Shown: positions 8,108-17,136, counted from the stretch's first letter. The stretch is DNA of 34,997 bases from Thermoguttaceae bacterium (GCA_017559825.1 JAFYQR010000240.1:1-34997); one strand, 5' to 3'. Made by a program: numbers and translations. The notes: generated by a model from the sequence alone, not told the origin.

Positions 8108-9856
8108 ATGGCCGGCGAGCTGACTTTACAACATGTCGTTTTGTGGAAAAACGGTTGCGAACACCCGGTGACGCCGGATAATTATGAGAAGGATTATACT
8201 CCGGCGGAACGAAATAATCCGCGTTTTAAACAAAATTTATATTGTCAACTTTGTCGAGAGCGGGTAGTCTTTTGCGGCGAGACGTCCGTTTACTATCCGC
8301 TTGGCGATTGTTACGGGACGCGCTCGGCGCACTTTAAGCATTCTAATCGCAAACACGACGAATATTGTCCGGAGCGAAGCAAGGGAACGTCAAACGCGAG
8401 CGGCGCCGGTTGGACGAGCGAACGCGAGTTTCCGCTTCGGCTTGCGTTGAATCGCTCTTGGCCGTCGGCTTCGTTTGAGTTAGGGATACCTTGCCCGCCA
8501 AGCAAGCTCTTAGAGGAAGCGCCTCGCGGTCGTTTGAAATTGCTTAACGACGCGACCGGAAAAGAGGCGTTTGTTTACGATTTCGCGTCGCTTTTTGGGC
8601 GTCGCGGAATGAATTATATTACGCTCGGGCGCATTGGCGCGGAAGCTCGATTTGCCGACCAACCGTTGGCGCGGTATCGCTTAAAATTAGAGGGGTGTTC
8701 GAGCGACGCGGCTAACAAGTTGCTTAATTATTGGGGGATAAGCGCGACGAACCCGTTTTTGTACGGCGTTTCCGACCGCGCGTTGAACCTTTGGTTCGAC
8801 GCGAAAAACGGACGCAAATTGCCGACGGATTCCGTCGTTTACGTCGGGCGCGAATACTACCTCTTGACAAGACGCGCCGTTTACGAAATACAGACCGACG
8901 CGGACGGCGCGGCGGTGGAAATCGAGTTTATCGGACGCTTTGAGTTTTCTGGCGAGGTCGCGCTTTGCAAAGTGAAGCCGTTGGCGACTGACGACGCGAC
9001 GCGACGCTTTTTTTGGCGATACTCTTGCAGTTTGAAAGCCAAAACGCCGCGCTTGATTGAGGTTTGGCCGCCGAGCGCGACGGATGGCGCCGTCGTTAGA
9101 ACTTGCGATTACTACGGTTTCGCTTATTTTTATTTTGCCGGCGAATGCCAAATTAACGAGGAAATTTATCCGAAGACAAGTCGTACTGGTTGTTTGCAGA
9201 TCGATAAAAGCAAAACGCGCGGTTTTTTGAGAATTGGCAAAGACGCCAATTGGGGGAAAATCGCGCTCCTCGCGCAAGGGGAGTCGAGCGTTTTGCATTA
9301 CGCGATGATTTGGCGCGATCGGCTGAATTTTACCGCCGAGACGCCGACGGTCGCGTTCGTCGACCCGGACGATCCGACGACGCGATTTGACGACGAGACG
9401 GCGAAGACCCTCCCGGCGCGTCGCGAGATTCGCGTCGACTTTCCGTTCGACGGCGTTTTAGAGATTCGGCGCAAGGGTGCGCTTGCGGAGCGTCGCGAGT
9501 TGAAGGCGGGCGCAGCGTCGACGACGGTGCGCGAAGTCGATTGGAGGACGACGCTAACTGTTTGGCAAGGCAGGGATTGCGTTCGGACGTTGCGCTTTGA
9601 ACGCGAGAGCGATACGACGTCGACCGACGCGCTTTCCGATCGCGATTTGGCGCGGGCACTTCGGTCGCAACAAGGCGGGGCGACGGTTGGATTTTCTCGG
9701 ACGCACGCGGCGGCGCTGGCGTCGCGGTTGGGCGGCGCGTATCCGGCGACGAAGACCTGGTTGAGGCAAGCGGCGCAACGGGGCGAGATTGCGCAAGAAG
9801 CGTTAGTAATTTTAAAGGGGGGTGGGAAAAAAAACGCGCGAGTCGCGATTAATTAG
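8108..9856 (+). CDS. Uncharacterised protein with CoiA-like N-terminal zinc finger
   Basis: A 582-residue protein of unknown function and the first gene of the unknown operon. The N-terminus holds a probable zinc site: C46 and C49 in YCQLCRE, H75 and H78 in SAHFKHSN, then C87 in EYCPE. This C-x2-C ... H-x2-H ... C pattern resembles the N-terminal finger of CoiA-like and other defence-associated nucleic-acid proteins. The rest is probably beta-rich, with many aromatic and charged alternating segments, and no nuclease or ATPase motif that I can see. The C-terminal 60 residues look helical. The ATG follows GGAGAAGGG. The next gene starts 16 bp downstream, so this is an operon. The role, perhaps sensing or DNA binding for the helicase encoded downstream, is inference only. 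Confidence 0.7.
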   Translation: MAGELTLQHVVLWKNGCEHPVTPDNYEKDYTPAERNNPRFKQNLYCQLCRERVVFCGETSVYYPLGDCYGTRSAHFKHSNRKHDEYCPERSKGTSNASGAGWTSEREFPLRLALNRSWPSASFELGIPCPPSKLLEEAPRGRLKLLNDATGKEAFVYDFASLFGRRGMNYITLGRIGAEARFADQPLARYRLKLEGCSSDAANKLLNYWGISATNPFLYGVSDRALNLWFDAKNGRKLPTDSVVYVGREYYLLTRRAVYEIQTDADGAAVEIEFIGRFEFSGEVALCKVKPLATDDATRRFFWRYSCSLKAKTPRLIEVWPPSATDGAVVRTCDYYGFAYFYFAGECQINEEIYPKTSRTGCLQIDKSKTRGFLRIGKDANWGKIALLAQGESSVLHYAMIWRDRLNFTAETPTVAFVDPDDPTTRFDDETAKTLPARREIRVDFPFDGVLEIRRKGALAERRELKAGAASTTVREVDWRTTLTVWQGRDCVRTLRFERESDTTSTDALSDRDLARALRSQQGGATVGFSRTHAAALASRLGGAYPATKTWLRQAAQRGEIAQEALVILKGGGKKNARVAIN

Positions 9857-9872
9857 CGGCAAAGGAGAATCA

Positions 9873-10322
9873 ATGGCAAGTTTTAACGATGATTATTTAT
9901 GCAACGACCAACAGGAACAAACGTTTAAATCGCTCTGCTTGGTGACAAGCACAGGAACGGTAATTAAACGTTTAGCGGACGTTAAAGGAAACGAACTACA
10001 CGCGTTTATTGAAGACACAACGCGACCGCGAAAATTTGATAATCGCGGATTATTATATCATAACGGCAAGTTTCCCGTCGGTTTTGGGATTATTGAATGG
10101 ACGGTGGCGCCGGATAGAAAGGATTCAAGTAACGATTGGGTCCCGCAAGCGCTAATGCGAAAAGCGCAGGAAACACCGATTTATATCGCCACGAATTATA
10201 TCGTTACAAAGAAACAAGGAGTAAACGCAATAATAAAAAGGCTTAAAGAAGTGGGAATAAAAGTAAAAGCGCAAGGAGAAATTAATGTTCTTTTTGCCTA
10301 TTACGATATACGATACTATTAA
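9873..10322 (+). CDS. Small uncharacterised protein
   Basis: A 149-residue protein starting at an ATG with a strong ribosome binding site (AAAGGAGAAT, 9861-9870). An earlier in-frame start inside the preceding gene is possible, but this ATG has the better signal. I recognise no family. The middle reads like a small alpha/beta fold, and the C-terminus (KQGVNAIIKRLKEVGIKVK) is amphipathic. Codons are AT-rich compared with the previous gene. The last 38 bp overlap the next gene, whose ATG has its own ribosome binding site. Alternatively the overlap marks a frameshift joining the two genes. Membership of the unknown operon is clear from spacing; function is unknown. Confidence 0.6.
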   Translation: MASFNDDYLCNDQQEQTFKSLCLVTSTGTVIKRLADVKGNELHAFIEDTTRPRKFDNRGLLYHNGKFPVGFGIIEWTVAPDRKDSSNDWVPQALMRKAQETPIYIATNYIVTKKQGVNAIIKRLKEVGIKVKAQGEINVLFAYYDIRYY

Positions 10323-10830
10323 AGGGGGCTGGGAAGGTGTGTTATGCACCAAAAACGATTGCGAAATTTCTGATGACGACGTTTGGAGACTCAAAACTGA
10401 AACAGTTGCTTTACCTTTGTGTACTGTTTATCCAAACGATAAAGTTAGGGTAATGAGTGGAAACAAGCGTTGGTACTTTTGTCGTAAATTAGAGCCTGTT
10501 GCCAATAAGCGTGTTTTTGTAAAATCCGAAATTGAAATTGCAAAAGATATTCTTGTCAAGCGTTTGTGTACTAAGGACGCGTTGCGACAAAGCGCGCTTA
10601 ACCGCGTAGAGACGACAAAATTTAAAGAATTTGTTAATACCAGGAGACCTGATCAGGTTATGAGCGAAATTCAAGAAACGCTTAGTTGTTCGCATGAAGA
10701 AGCGGAAAAATACGCCGTACACGCCCTGCAACTTATTACCGAAGCGCTTGACAAAGAAGCCGGTAAGATGTCGTTGAATTTGGAAAAATTGCGAATGGAA
10801 GAAAAGGCGTTACAAGAACGCGTTGTTTGA
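10285..10830 (+). CDS. N-terminal part of a broken coiled-coil protein
   Basis: 181 residues from an ATG at 10285 preceded by AAGGAG at good spacing. The protein then meets a TGA (10828-10830). Directly after this stop the same frame continues as 86 codons of charged coiled coil, so the TGA interrupts a longer protein. Residues 1-70 contain several cysteines and aromatic residues. From about 120 the chain is helical (SEIQETLSCSHEEAEKYAV), leading into the coiled coil. No family is recognised. The codon use is AT-rich, as in the previous small gene and unlike the GC-rich DNA on both sides. It is either a truncated protein, a pseudogene fragment, or a recoded stop. Confidence 0.55.
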   Translation: MFFLPITIYDTIKGGWEGVLCTKNDCEISDDDVWRLKTETVALPLCTVYPNDKVRVMSGNKRWYFCRKLEPVANKRVFVKSEIEIAKDILVKRLCTKDALRQSALNRVETTKFKEFVNTRRPDQVMSEIQETLSCSHEEAEKYAVHALQLITEALDKEAGKMSLNLEKLRMEEKALQERVV

Positions 10831-11090
10831 ACAGAGACGAAACTCCGTTCGCTTGAGCGGGAACTTGAAGAATGCGTTAAAGCTACTGCTGAAGAACGCC
10901 AAAGGTTTATCGAGGAAGAAGCGTTTAGGCGTCGACAATACGATGAAGCGGTGAACGCGCAAAAGGTTTTGGATCAAAAGATCGCTGAATTAGAATCGCA
11001 GAAATTGCGATATGAAGAAGAGGGCGACGCAATTCTCAAAACAAACGAAAGTTTACGTCAAAATAACGCGGGTTTTATCGAAAAAAAATA
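10831..11090 (+). pseudogene. Coiled-coil middle segment stranded between a TGA and a frameshift
   Basis: In frame with the gene at 10285, bases 10831-11087 encode an uninterrupted, highly charged heptad-like stretch (for example LRSLERELEECVKATAEER and KVLDQKIAELESQKL), then end at TAA in the sequence A8-TAAG (A run at 11081-11088). Removing one A would read on as KNKSLNQECEDLEKHK into the downstream frame. The segment therefore joins the 10285 gene and the 12124-ending frame into one ancestral protein of about 613 residues. Confidence 0.55.
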
Positions 11091-12124
11091 AGTCGTTAAA
11101 TCAAGAGTGCGAAGATTTAGAAAAACACAAAATAACGCTTTGGGAAGAGGTTCTCGCCTTGGAAAAGGAGAACGACGAACAACAAAATAAAGCGCGCGAC
11201 TTTCAAGCAATGTCAAGCGCGGCGCATTTAACATTTACGAATGGACAAGCAGGAAACGACGTAAGGGCCCAAGCGTCGTTATTAGCGTTGTTTACGTCGG
11301 GAGGCGTGTTTCGACCGATCGAAACGGATAAGCGCGAGAAAAATTCGGCGGAAATCTTGGCGCAAAATCTTAAAAGACGCGTTCAAAGCGATTTTTATAA
11401 AGAACTTGCGGCGTTTCTTGTCGCGGCGGTCGAACGGCGCGAACCGTTGATTTTGGCGGGGCCCTGTTGCGAACGAATCGTCGACGCGTTGGCGGCGGCT
11501 TGCGGCGGGCGACGATTCGGAACGCTCGTTTGCGACGGCGATTGGGACGGAAACGCGGTCGCGCAAGCGGAGGACGGCGACGACGAAATCGTCTTGGTTA
11601 AAAACGCGCTCCATCCGCGTTGGGTCGACCGTTGGCCGAACGCAGTCGCCGAATCGTCGAAGAGCTGGATTTTAACGACGCCGTTTGTCGAAGACTTAAC
11701 GCTTTTGCCAGTCGGGTTTTACAACTATTTCGCGCCCCTGTTGACCGAGCTTCTCGTCGACGACGCCAACTGGGAAGGGAAACCGCTAATCGCCGGAAAG
11801 AACGTCGAGTTCCTCCGGGGCGGCGAAAAAAAAGACGACGCGTTCGAGGTTGAAGGCCAATCGTTCGCGAAAATGCGAGCGAGCGCTTTTTGCGTCAAAC
11901 GTTTGACGGCGATGTTGCGTCGCGCTCGCCAAATCGGGACGGAAACGTTAAAGTTTGACGCGACAGGCCCCAAACGCTTAACGCTTCTCTGCGGCGTCGC
12001 GCCGTTTGCGTTGGCGACCGGAAATTTGGAGTTTTTGCGGGAAACGTTCCAAGAGGAAAAAACGGGGCTCGACGCTAAATGTCGCGAAACGATTAGCCGA
12101 CTTCTCGGAGACGGCGACGAATAA
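11012..12124 (+). CDS. C-terminal part of the broken coiled-coil protein
   Basis: Open frame from an ATG at 11012. Its first 26 or so codons are out of frame with the coiled coil and are probably not native; authentic sequence begins after the A8 run (about 11089). It starts with coiled coil (LEKHKITLWEEVLALEKEN). A globular domain follows, with a hydrophobic strand and loop (EPLILAGPCCERIVDAL) that resembles a P-loop but lacks the GKS/T lysine. It continues with DEIVLVKNALHPRWVDRW and SWILTTPFVEDLTLLP, reminiscent of a degenerate AAA-type core. I do not recognise the family. GC-rich codon use resumes near 11240. The stop is 36 bp before the helicase gene. Confidence 0.55.
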   Translation: MKKRATQFSKQTKVYVKITRVLSKKNKSLNQECEDLEKHKITLWEEVLALEKENDEQQNKARDFQAMSSAAHLTFTNGQAGNDVRAQASLLALFTSGGVFRPIETDKREKNSAEILAQNLKRRVQSDFYKELAAFLVAAVERREPLILAGPCCERIVDALAAACGGRRFGTLVCDGDWDGNAVAQAEDGDDEIVLVKNALHPRWVDRWPNAVAESSKSWILTTPFVEDLTLLPVGFYNYFAPLLTELLVDDANWEGKPLIAGKNVEFLRGGEKKDDAFEVEGQSFAKMRASAFCVKRLTAMLRRARQIGTETLKFDATGPKRLTLLCGVAPFALATGNLEFLRETFQEEKTGLDAKCRETISRLLGDGDE

Positions 12125-12159
12125 GCGACGCAAAGGCTGGAGACGTTGGGAGCGGAAGG

Positions 12160-13374
12160 ATGTTTTTAGAAGTTTTTCTTAAAACGGTCGCGGAAGATAT
12201 TGGCGTTCCTTATGTTAGCGGCGATCGAAGCGCGGCGACGATTCTGCGGCTCGCGTATTCCGTCGCCGGACGTAACGCGCTTGCGACGCTTTGGGACGCC
12301 CAAGAAGAGGACGAAACGGCGCCTCCGCCTTGGCGCCGCGACGAAGAGGCGGCAAGCGACGCCGAAGAAAGGGGAACCTCCGTTCGACGTTTCAAGGAAC
12401 GCGTCGCGGAAACCTTGCGAGTTTTTCTCGACGTGTTTTCCGCGTCTCTTACCGCCGACCCGATCTTTGGCGGCGCGGCGAGAAAAAACGACGAACCGTT
12501 CGAAAACGACACGTTCGTTGACCGCGTAACCGATTGTATTTTCGATCTTTATCGGGAAAACGGCTTCTTTTATTCCTTGCCGTATTACGTTGCGCCGCCG
12601 ATGAAAACGGCCGCTCGCGTCGGCGAGTCGTTCGCGTTTGTTCGCGGCGTCGCGCCTTGCGATTTTGCTTCCGTCGCGGGGTTGGGGACGTATTGGACGT
12701 CGCGTCGCAATTTTGATCGAAAAGCGGAAGAGGCGAACGAACGCTGGGAAGAAGACGGCGGGGAACGCGGCGGCGATTGGTTGGCGTCGGCTAAATGGCG
12801 AAAGAGCGTCGCCGAGATGTTCGCGATCGACGTTAGCCCTTTAAAAGAACGGTTTAAGACGGCGACGCAAGGGCTCGTTTTTTCGGAGAGCGTCGCCGAC
12901 GAAAAAGCGGTCGAATTTTTGGAGACGAACCGAACGCGCGGCGGTCAACGAAATGAGGGCGGACGTCGGTATTGGAAATCGACGCCGGACGCCGACGACG
13001 AGCGCGTTTCGTTGGCGAAAATTCCGGGCGATTGGAGAACGGGCGCGGAAACGGTTTATTATTGGACGCGCGTCGAAAAGGGGCGGCGGCTCTATCGGCA
13101 AATTCCGAGTTGGCAAACAGAAAAACGCGAATGGCTAAGTCTTGCCAACGCGATTCTTGCGAGTCGCGACGCGCTGCCGGCGACGACGTTTCAAAGGCGC
13201 GGCGACGTCGTTGTCCGATTTGGCGAAACGCGTTTTCGGTTCGGAAGAAAAAACGGAGGCGGCGAGCGTTTTGCTGGCGGTCGCGACGTCGGCGAAGAAG
13301 GACGACGCCGTTTTGTTCCCGGCGCGGATGCACGCCCTATTTCGCGGAATCAAAGGTGTTTACGCTTGCCTTAA
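12160..13374 (+). CDS. Helicase/DUF1998 protein, N-terminal part (frameshifted)
   Basis: ATG at 12160 with a GGAG motif just upstream. Authentic sequence runs to about residue 345 (around 13190), where the reading frame must change: up to PATTF the sequence is consistent, after which the other frame continues as KGAATSLSDLAKRVFG. Dropping one T of the TTT at 13189-13191 repairs it. The remaining codons to 13374 are out of frame. This N-terminal region has no Walker A or DExH motif, so the first RecA-like motor lobe is missing or too diverged to see. It is acidic and aromatic, with an unrecognised fold. With the next entry it forms one protein of about 1650 residues. Confidence 0.65.
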   Translation: MFLEVFLKTVAEDIGVPYVSGDRSAATILRLAYSVAGRNALATLWDAQEEDETAPPPWRRDEEAASDAEERGTSVRRFKERVAETLRVFLDVFSASLTADPIFGGAARKNDEPFENDTFVDRVTDCIFDLYRENGFFYSLPYYVAPPMKTAARVGESFAFVRGVAPCDFASVAGLGTYWTSRRNFDRKAEEANERWEEDGGERGGDWLASAKWRKSVAEMFAIDVSPLKERFKTATQGLVFSESVADEKAVEFLETNRTRGGQRNEGGRRYWKSTPDADDERVSLAKIPGDWRTGAETVYYWTRVEKGRRLYRQIPSWQTEKREWLSLANAILASRDALPATTFQRRGDVVVRFGETRFRFGRKNGGGERFAGGRDVGEEGRRRFVPGADARPISRNQRCLRLP

Positions 13375-16300
13375 TCCGGAGTGCCCGGGCGTCGTTCGCG
13401 TCGCGGAGAACCCGAACGACGACGTCGGTTTGGGAGCGATTTTTATCGACGGGCGGCACGATTTTTGTCCGCATTGTCAAAGCGCGGTTTACGAGCTGGC
13501 AAACGACCGGCGTTGCGGCGCGCTTTTCGTTAAAGGTTGGGTCTTTGAGAGCGCGGTCGAAGGGAAGCAAACGGCGTTTTTATGGCGTTATCCCGCCGCC
13601 GATTCGAGTCGACCGATGAAAGAGGTTCGACTCTTCGCGGCGCCGCGTAACTTCGACCCGACCGCGTTGAAAGAGGCTCCGAGCAACGACGCGACGTTGC
13701 CGAAGAAGGGAAAGAAAAGCGGCGACGGGGCGAAGTATCCGCTTCGTCGTTGTTACTTGGACGTTAAAAGCGGTTACGTCGATTTTCGCGACGATTCTTG
13801 GGCCGACGTTCCGGGGGTTCGAACGCTTTATTACTCCGAATACGTTCAAAAAGAGCGTCCCGATGTTTACACTTTTACTTCGTGTCCTCGCTGTCGAAGC
13901 GGGTTCGGGCGCGGCGAAATTTCGACGTTTGGCGCTCGCGGCGACGCGGCCTTTTTCAACGTGATTCGCTCGCAGTTCCATTCGCAGCCGAGCGTCGCGG
14001 GAAAGGAGCATTTGCCGAACGAAGGGCGCAAGGTCTTGCTCTTTTCCGACAGTCGCCAACGCGCGGCGAAACTGGCTCGCGATATGTCGACGACGGCGGA
14101 CGTCGGCGCGGCGCGACAGCTTTTCGCGCTTGCCGTTCGAATGATGGAGGAACAAAAGGAAGTCTTGCCGTTACAGGACTTATACGGCTTCGTTGCGTAT
14201 TGGGCCGCAAAGAATAAAAAAATTCCGTTTCTGCACGACAAGGACGCGGCGAAGTTATACGACGAACTTTTGGGGGACGAAGAAGCGGCGGAAGATTGGG
14301 GCGACGACTTCGTTCCCGATAAAAAAATGGACGCCGCGCCGTATAAAATGCAAGAGTATACGTTGCGCTTGTTTTGCGGCGGACACAACACGTTGTACGA
14401 CGCGGCGACGCTTTGGCTCGAACCGACGCCCAAGCGAACGCAGGGCGCGTTGAGCGAATTGAAACCGCTAAAAAACGACGGCGTTGACGTTGACGCAAAG
14501 ACTTTTATTGAAGCGTTTAACGCTTGGTTTTTGACGACGATCGTCGACGCCGCGGCGCTCGGACACGCGTTTCACGACGACCGCCGACGCGTCGCTCGCC
14601 CCCTTTACGGCGGCGGGTACGGCTTGAAGGAGGAGTGGACGCTCTCGACGACGTTTCAGAAGATTTTCGGTTGGGACGTCGCGTCGGATAAAGAGCGCGT
14701 CGAGCGGGAAAAGCGCGCTTGGAAACGAGCGTTCGACCGCTTCCTCGACAAGCGCGAAGACAGCGGAAAGTATTACCTTAACTTGGATTACGTTCGACCG
14801 CGCTTCGACGAAAATCGCGCTTGGTTCCGTTGCGGCAAGTGTTCGCGTTTGACGCCGTTCCTCTTGAAAGGGCGTTGCCCATTCTGCGGTTCCTTCGAAA
14901 CGTTAAGCCTTAGCGCGCAAGAGTTGGACGAGCGTCTCGCGTTTTGGCGCAAGCCGATTGCCGACGCGTTGGCCGGGGCGCCGATTCGCTTAATCGACGT
15001 CGAGGAACACACCGCGCAACTTTCGCACAAAGACCAGCGCGACGATTTATGGGCGCAAACGGAGCGTTACGAGCTGCGGTTTCAGGACGTCGTCGAACCC
15101 GACGAATACCCGGTCGATATTTTAAGCTCGACGACGACGATGGAGGTCGGGGTCGATATTGGTTCCTTGGTCGCGGTCGGGTTGCGCAACGTGCCGCCGA
15201 CTCGCGAAAATTATCAGCAGCGGGCGGGGCGCGCCGGGCGGCGAGGCGCGAGCCTTTCGACGATCGTAACCTTTTGCGAAGACGGGGCGCGCGACTCCGT
15301 TTACTTCAACGAGCCGGAACCGATGTTTCGCGGCGATCCGCGTCGACCCGGCGTCGACGTTGAGAACGAAAAGCTGGTTCGACGGCATTTGGCGTTGATC
15401 GCGTTCCGAAGTTTTTGGGAGACGCGCGGCGAGTATCTCGACCGTTTTTCCGCGTTGACCTTTTTGGACGAACGCTTGAACGATTTTAAATCGTTTGTTC
15501 GGAACGATTGGCGCCCCAATCTTGCGGAGTTGACGCCGCGTCGTTTTGTCTTTTCGCAAAAGGCGTTTGAAGCGGAGCTTTTCGAGATACTGGACCAAAT
15601 TTTGGAAAAGCGCCAACGACACAAAGAACTTTTCGAGAGCTTGGACACGTTCGGCCATACTTGGGCCAAAAGCCTTCTCGACGTCTTGTACGAAGAGGGC
15701 GTCGCGCCGACGTACTCTTTCCCGAAAAACGTTGTGAGCGTTTACATTAGAGACCGCGACTCCGGCAAGATTAAGTACGAGGTGAGCCGCGGCGTCGACG
15801 TCGCGATCGGCGAATACGCGCCGGGTCGGGAGATTGTCGTTGACAAGAAATCGTATAAAATCGGCGGCTTTTCTTATCCGACGCGTTACGGAAGCAAGTC
15901 GGCGGAAACGTATTTGAACGACGCGAATTACTTAAAGCGCGTTTTAAAATGCGCTTGCGGTTGGTTTGGTTTTGAAAGCGACCAACATAACGGCGTGTGT
16001 CCGTTTTGCGGCTCTTGCGCGTTAACCGATGATTTGCCGGCGCTTAGACCTTGGGGGTTCGCGCCGATCGGCGGCAAAGAAACGCTGGGCGTTAACGATA
16101 AAGACGAGTACTCCGGCGTCGAAGAGCCGATTTGCTCGACGGTTCCGAACGACGACGAAATGGAGCCGATCGGCGAATCGGGAAATATGCGAATGGCGAC
16201 GCGGCGCAACCAGCGCGTCCTTTTGGTGAACCGCGGTCCGAAAAAATCGGGCTTTGTCGTTTGTCGCGAGTGCGGAGCGGCCGCGCCTGCGCCGTATATT

Positions 16301-17113
16301 TCTCCGTTGGCGAAGGACGACGCCAAGGCGAAAGCGTTGCAAGGCGCGTTGAAACTTTGCCCGCGTCCCGACGGTTCGACGCAAAAGTGCGTTCATAAAA
16401 GCGTGTTGCAAACGAACTTAGGTTGCGATTTTATCGCCGACATGCTCGTGTTGGAAATCGCGCTTCCGCCGGGGGCGTCGGAGGCTTGGAACAATCGCGC
16501 GGCTCGCACTTTGGCGGAGGCGCTGCGCAAAACGTTTTGCAAACTTCTTGACCTCGATTTTGACGAATTGGTCGCCGGTTTCCGCGTTCGCGAACGTCAA
16601 AACGTCGTCGACGTTTACCTTTACGACTCGTTATCAAGCGGGGCGGGGTACGCGACGAGTTTGGCGGAGTCGATCGAGGAAGCGCTTGCGGAGACGGAAA
16701 GGTCGTTGAGCGACTGCCGCTGTAAGTCGGCGTGTTTCGACTGTTTAAAGCATTACCGCAACCGCTTTTATCACGGGAGTCTCGACCGTTTCGAAGCGTT
16801 GGCCTTATTGCGTTGGGGAACGAGCGCGGCCTTTCCGGAACCGCTTGCGATCGACGCGCAATTTGCCGCGCTTCTTCCGTTGAAGCGAATGCTAAAGAAT
16901 AGCGGAATCGAGATAAGTTTCGACGAAGCAGGCGTTTACGCGGTAAGCGAGCGCGGCGTAACTCGAGTTGTCGTTCATCCGGAAATCGCCGAAATGGAGC
17001 GACGGCTCGACGTTTTTTACGTAACCGATTCCGCGTTGAAATACGACCGTCCGACCGCGTTCGACGCAATGGTGAAACACTGCGCGCCGCCGGCGAAGGG
17101 CCGCCTTTTTTAG
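13142..17113 (+). CDS. Helicase C-terminal domain plus DUF1998 zinc domain, large protein
   Basis: Main part of the large protein of the unknown operon; codons before about 13190 are out of frame. It holds FPARMHALFRGIKGVYACL (junction typical of DUF1998 helicases), a zinc site (CLNPECPG ... FCPHCQ), motif IV VLLFSDSRQRAAKLA, motif V TTTMEVGVDIG and motif VI YQQRAGRAGRRG. Further zinc pairs are FRCGKCS ... CPFCGS, CACGWF ... CPFCGSC and VCREC. The C-terminal MZB/DUF1998 signature is CRCKSACFDCLKHYRNR. This matches the C-terminal half of MrfA/YprA-, DruE- and DISARM DrmA/DrmB-type helicases (family knowledge). No first-lobe motifs are present in this gene. It is the last gene of the operon. 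Assignment of the helicase C-terminal and DUF1998 parts is strong; the system is not identified. Confidence 0.85.
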   Translation: MPTRFLRVATRCRRRRFKGAATSLSDLAKRVFGSEEKTEAASVLLAVATSAKKDDAVLFPARMHALFRGIKGVYACLNPECPGVVRVAENPNDDVGLGAIFIDGRHDFCPHCQSAVYELANDRRCGALFVKGWVFESAVEGKQTAFLWRYPAADSSRPMKEVRLFAAPRNFDPTALKEAPSNDATLPKKGKKSGDGAKYPLRRCYLDVKSGYVDFRDDSWADVPGVRTLYYSEYVQKERPDVYTFTSCPRCRSGFGRGEISTFGARGDAAFFNVIRSQFHSQPSVAGKEHLPNEGRKVLLFSDSRQRAAKLARDMSTTADVGAARQLFALAVRMMEEQKEVLPLQDLYGFVAYWAAKNKKIPFLHDKDAAKLYDELLGDEEAAEDWGDDFVPDKKMDAAPYKMQEYTLRLFCGGHNTLYDAATLWLEPTPKRTQGALSELKPLKNDGVDVDAKTFIEAFNAWFLTTIVDAAALGHAFHDDRRRVARPLYGGGYGLKEEWTLSTTFQKIFGWDVASDKERVEREKRAWKRAFDRFLDKREDSGKYYLNLDYVRPRFDENRAWFRCGKCSRLTPFLLKGRCPFCGSFETLSLSAQELDERLAFWRKPIADALAGAPIRLIDVEEHTAQLSHKDQRDDLWAQTERYELRFQDVVEPDEYPVDILSSTTTMEVGVDIGSLVAVGLRNVPPTRENYQQRAGRAGRRGASLSTIVTFCEDGARDSVYFNEPEPMFRGDPRRPGVDVENEKLVRRHLALIAFRSFWETRGEYLDRFSALTFLDERLNDFKSFVRNDWRPNLAELTPRRFVFSQKAFEAELFEILDQILEKRQRHKELFESLDTFGHTWAKSLLDVLYEEGVAPTYSFPKNVVSVYIRDRDSGKIKYEVSRGVDVAIGEYAPGREIVVDKKSYKIGGFSYPTRYGSKSAETYLNDANYLKRVLKCACGWFGFESDQHNGVCPFCGSCALTDDLPALRPWGFAPIGGKETLGVNDKDEYSGVEEPICSTVPNDDEMEPIGESGNMRMATRRNQRVLLVNRGPKKSGFVVCRECGAAAPAPYISPLAKDDAKAKALQGALKLCPRPDGSTQKCVHKSVLQTNLGCDFIADMLVLEIALPPGASEAWNNRAARTLAEALRKTFCKLLDLDFDELVAGFRVRERQNVVDVYLYDSLSSGAGYATSLAESIEEALAETERSLSDCRCKSACFDCLKHYRNRFYHGSLDRFEALALLRWGTSAAFPEPLAIDAQFAALLPLKRMLKNSGIEISFDEAGVYAVSERGVTRVVVHPEIAEMERRLDVFYVTDSALKYDRPTAFDAMVKHCAPPAKGRLF

Positions 17114-17136
17114 AAGCCTAAGATAAAACGCCGCAA

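Noticed and set aside
11440..11500. Walker A motif in the C-terminal part of the coiled-coil protein
   Set aside because: LILAGPCCERIVDAL has the strand and loop shape but no GK[ST], so it cannot be called an active P-loop.
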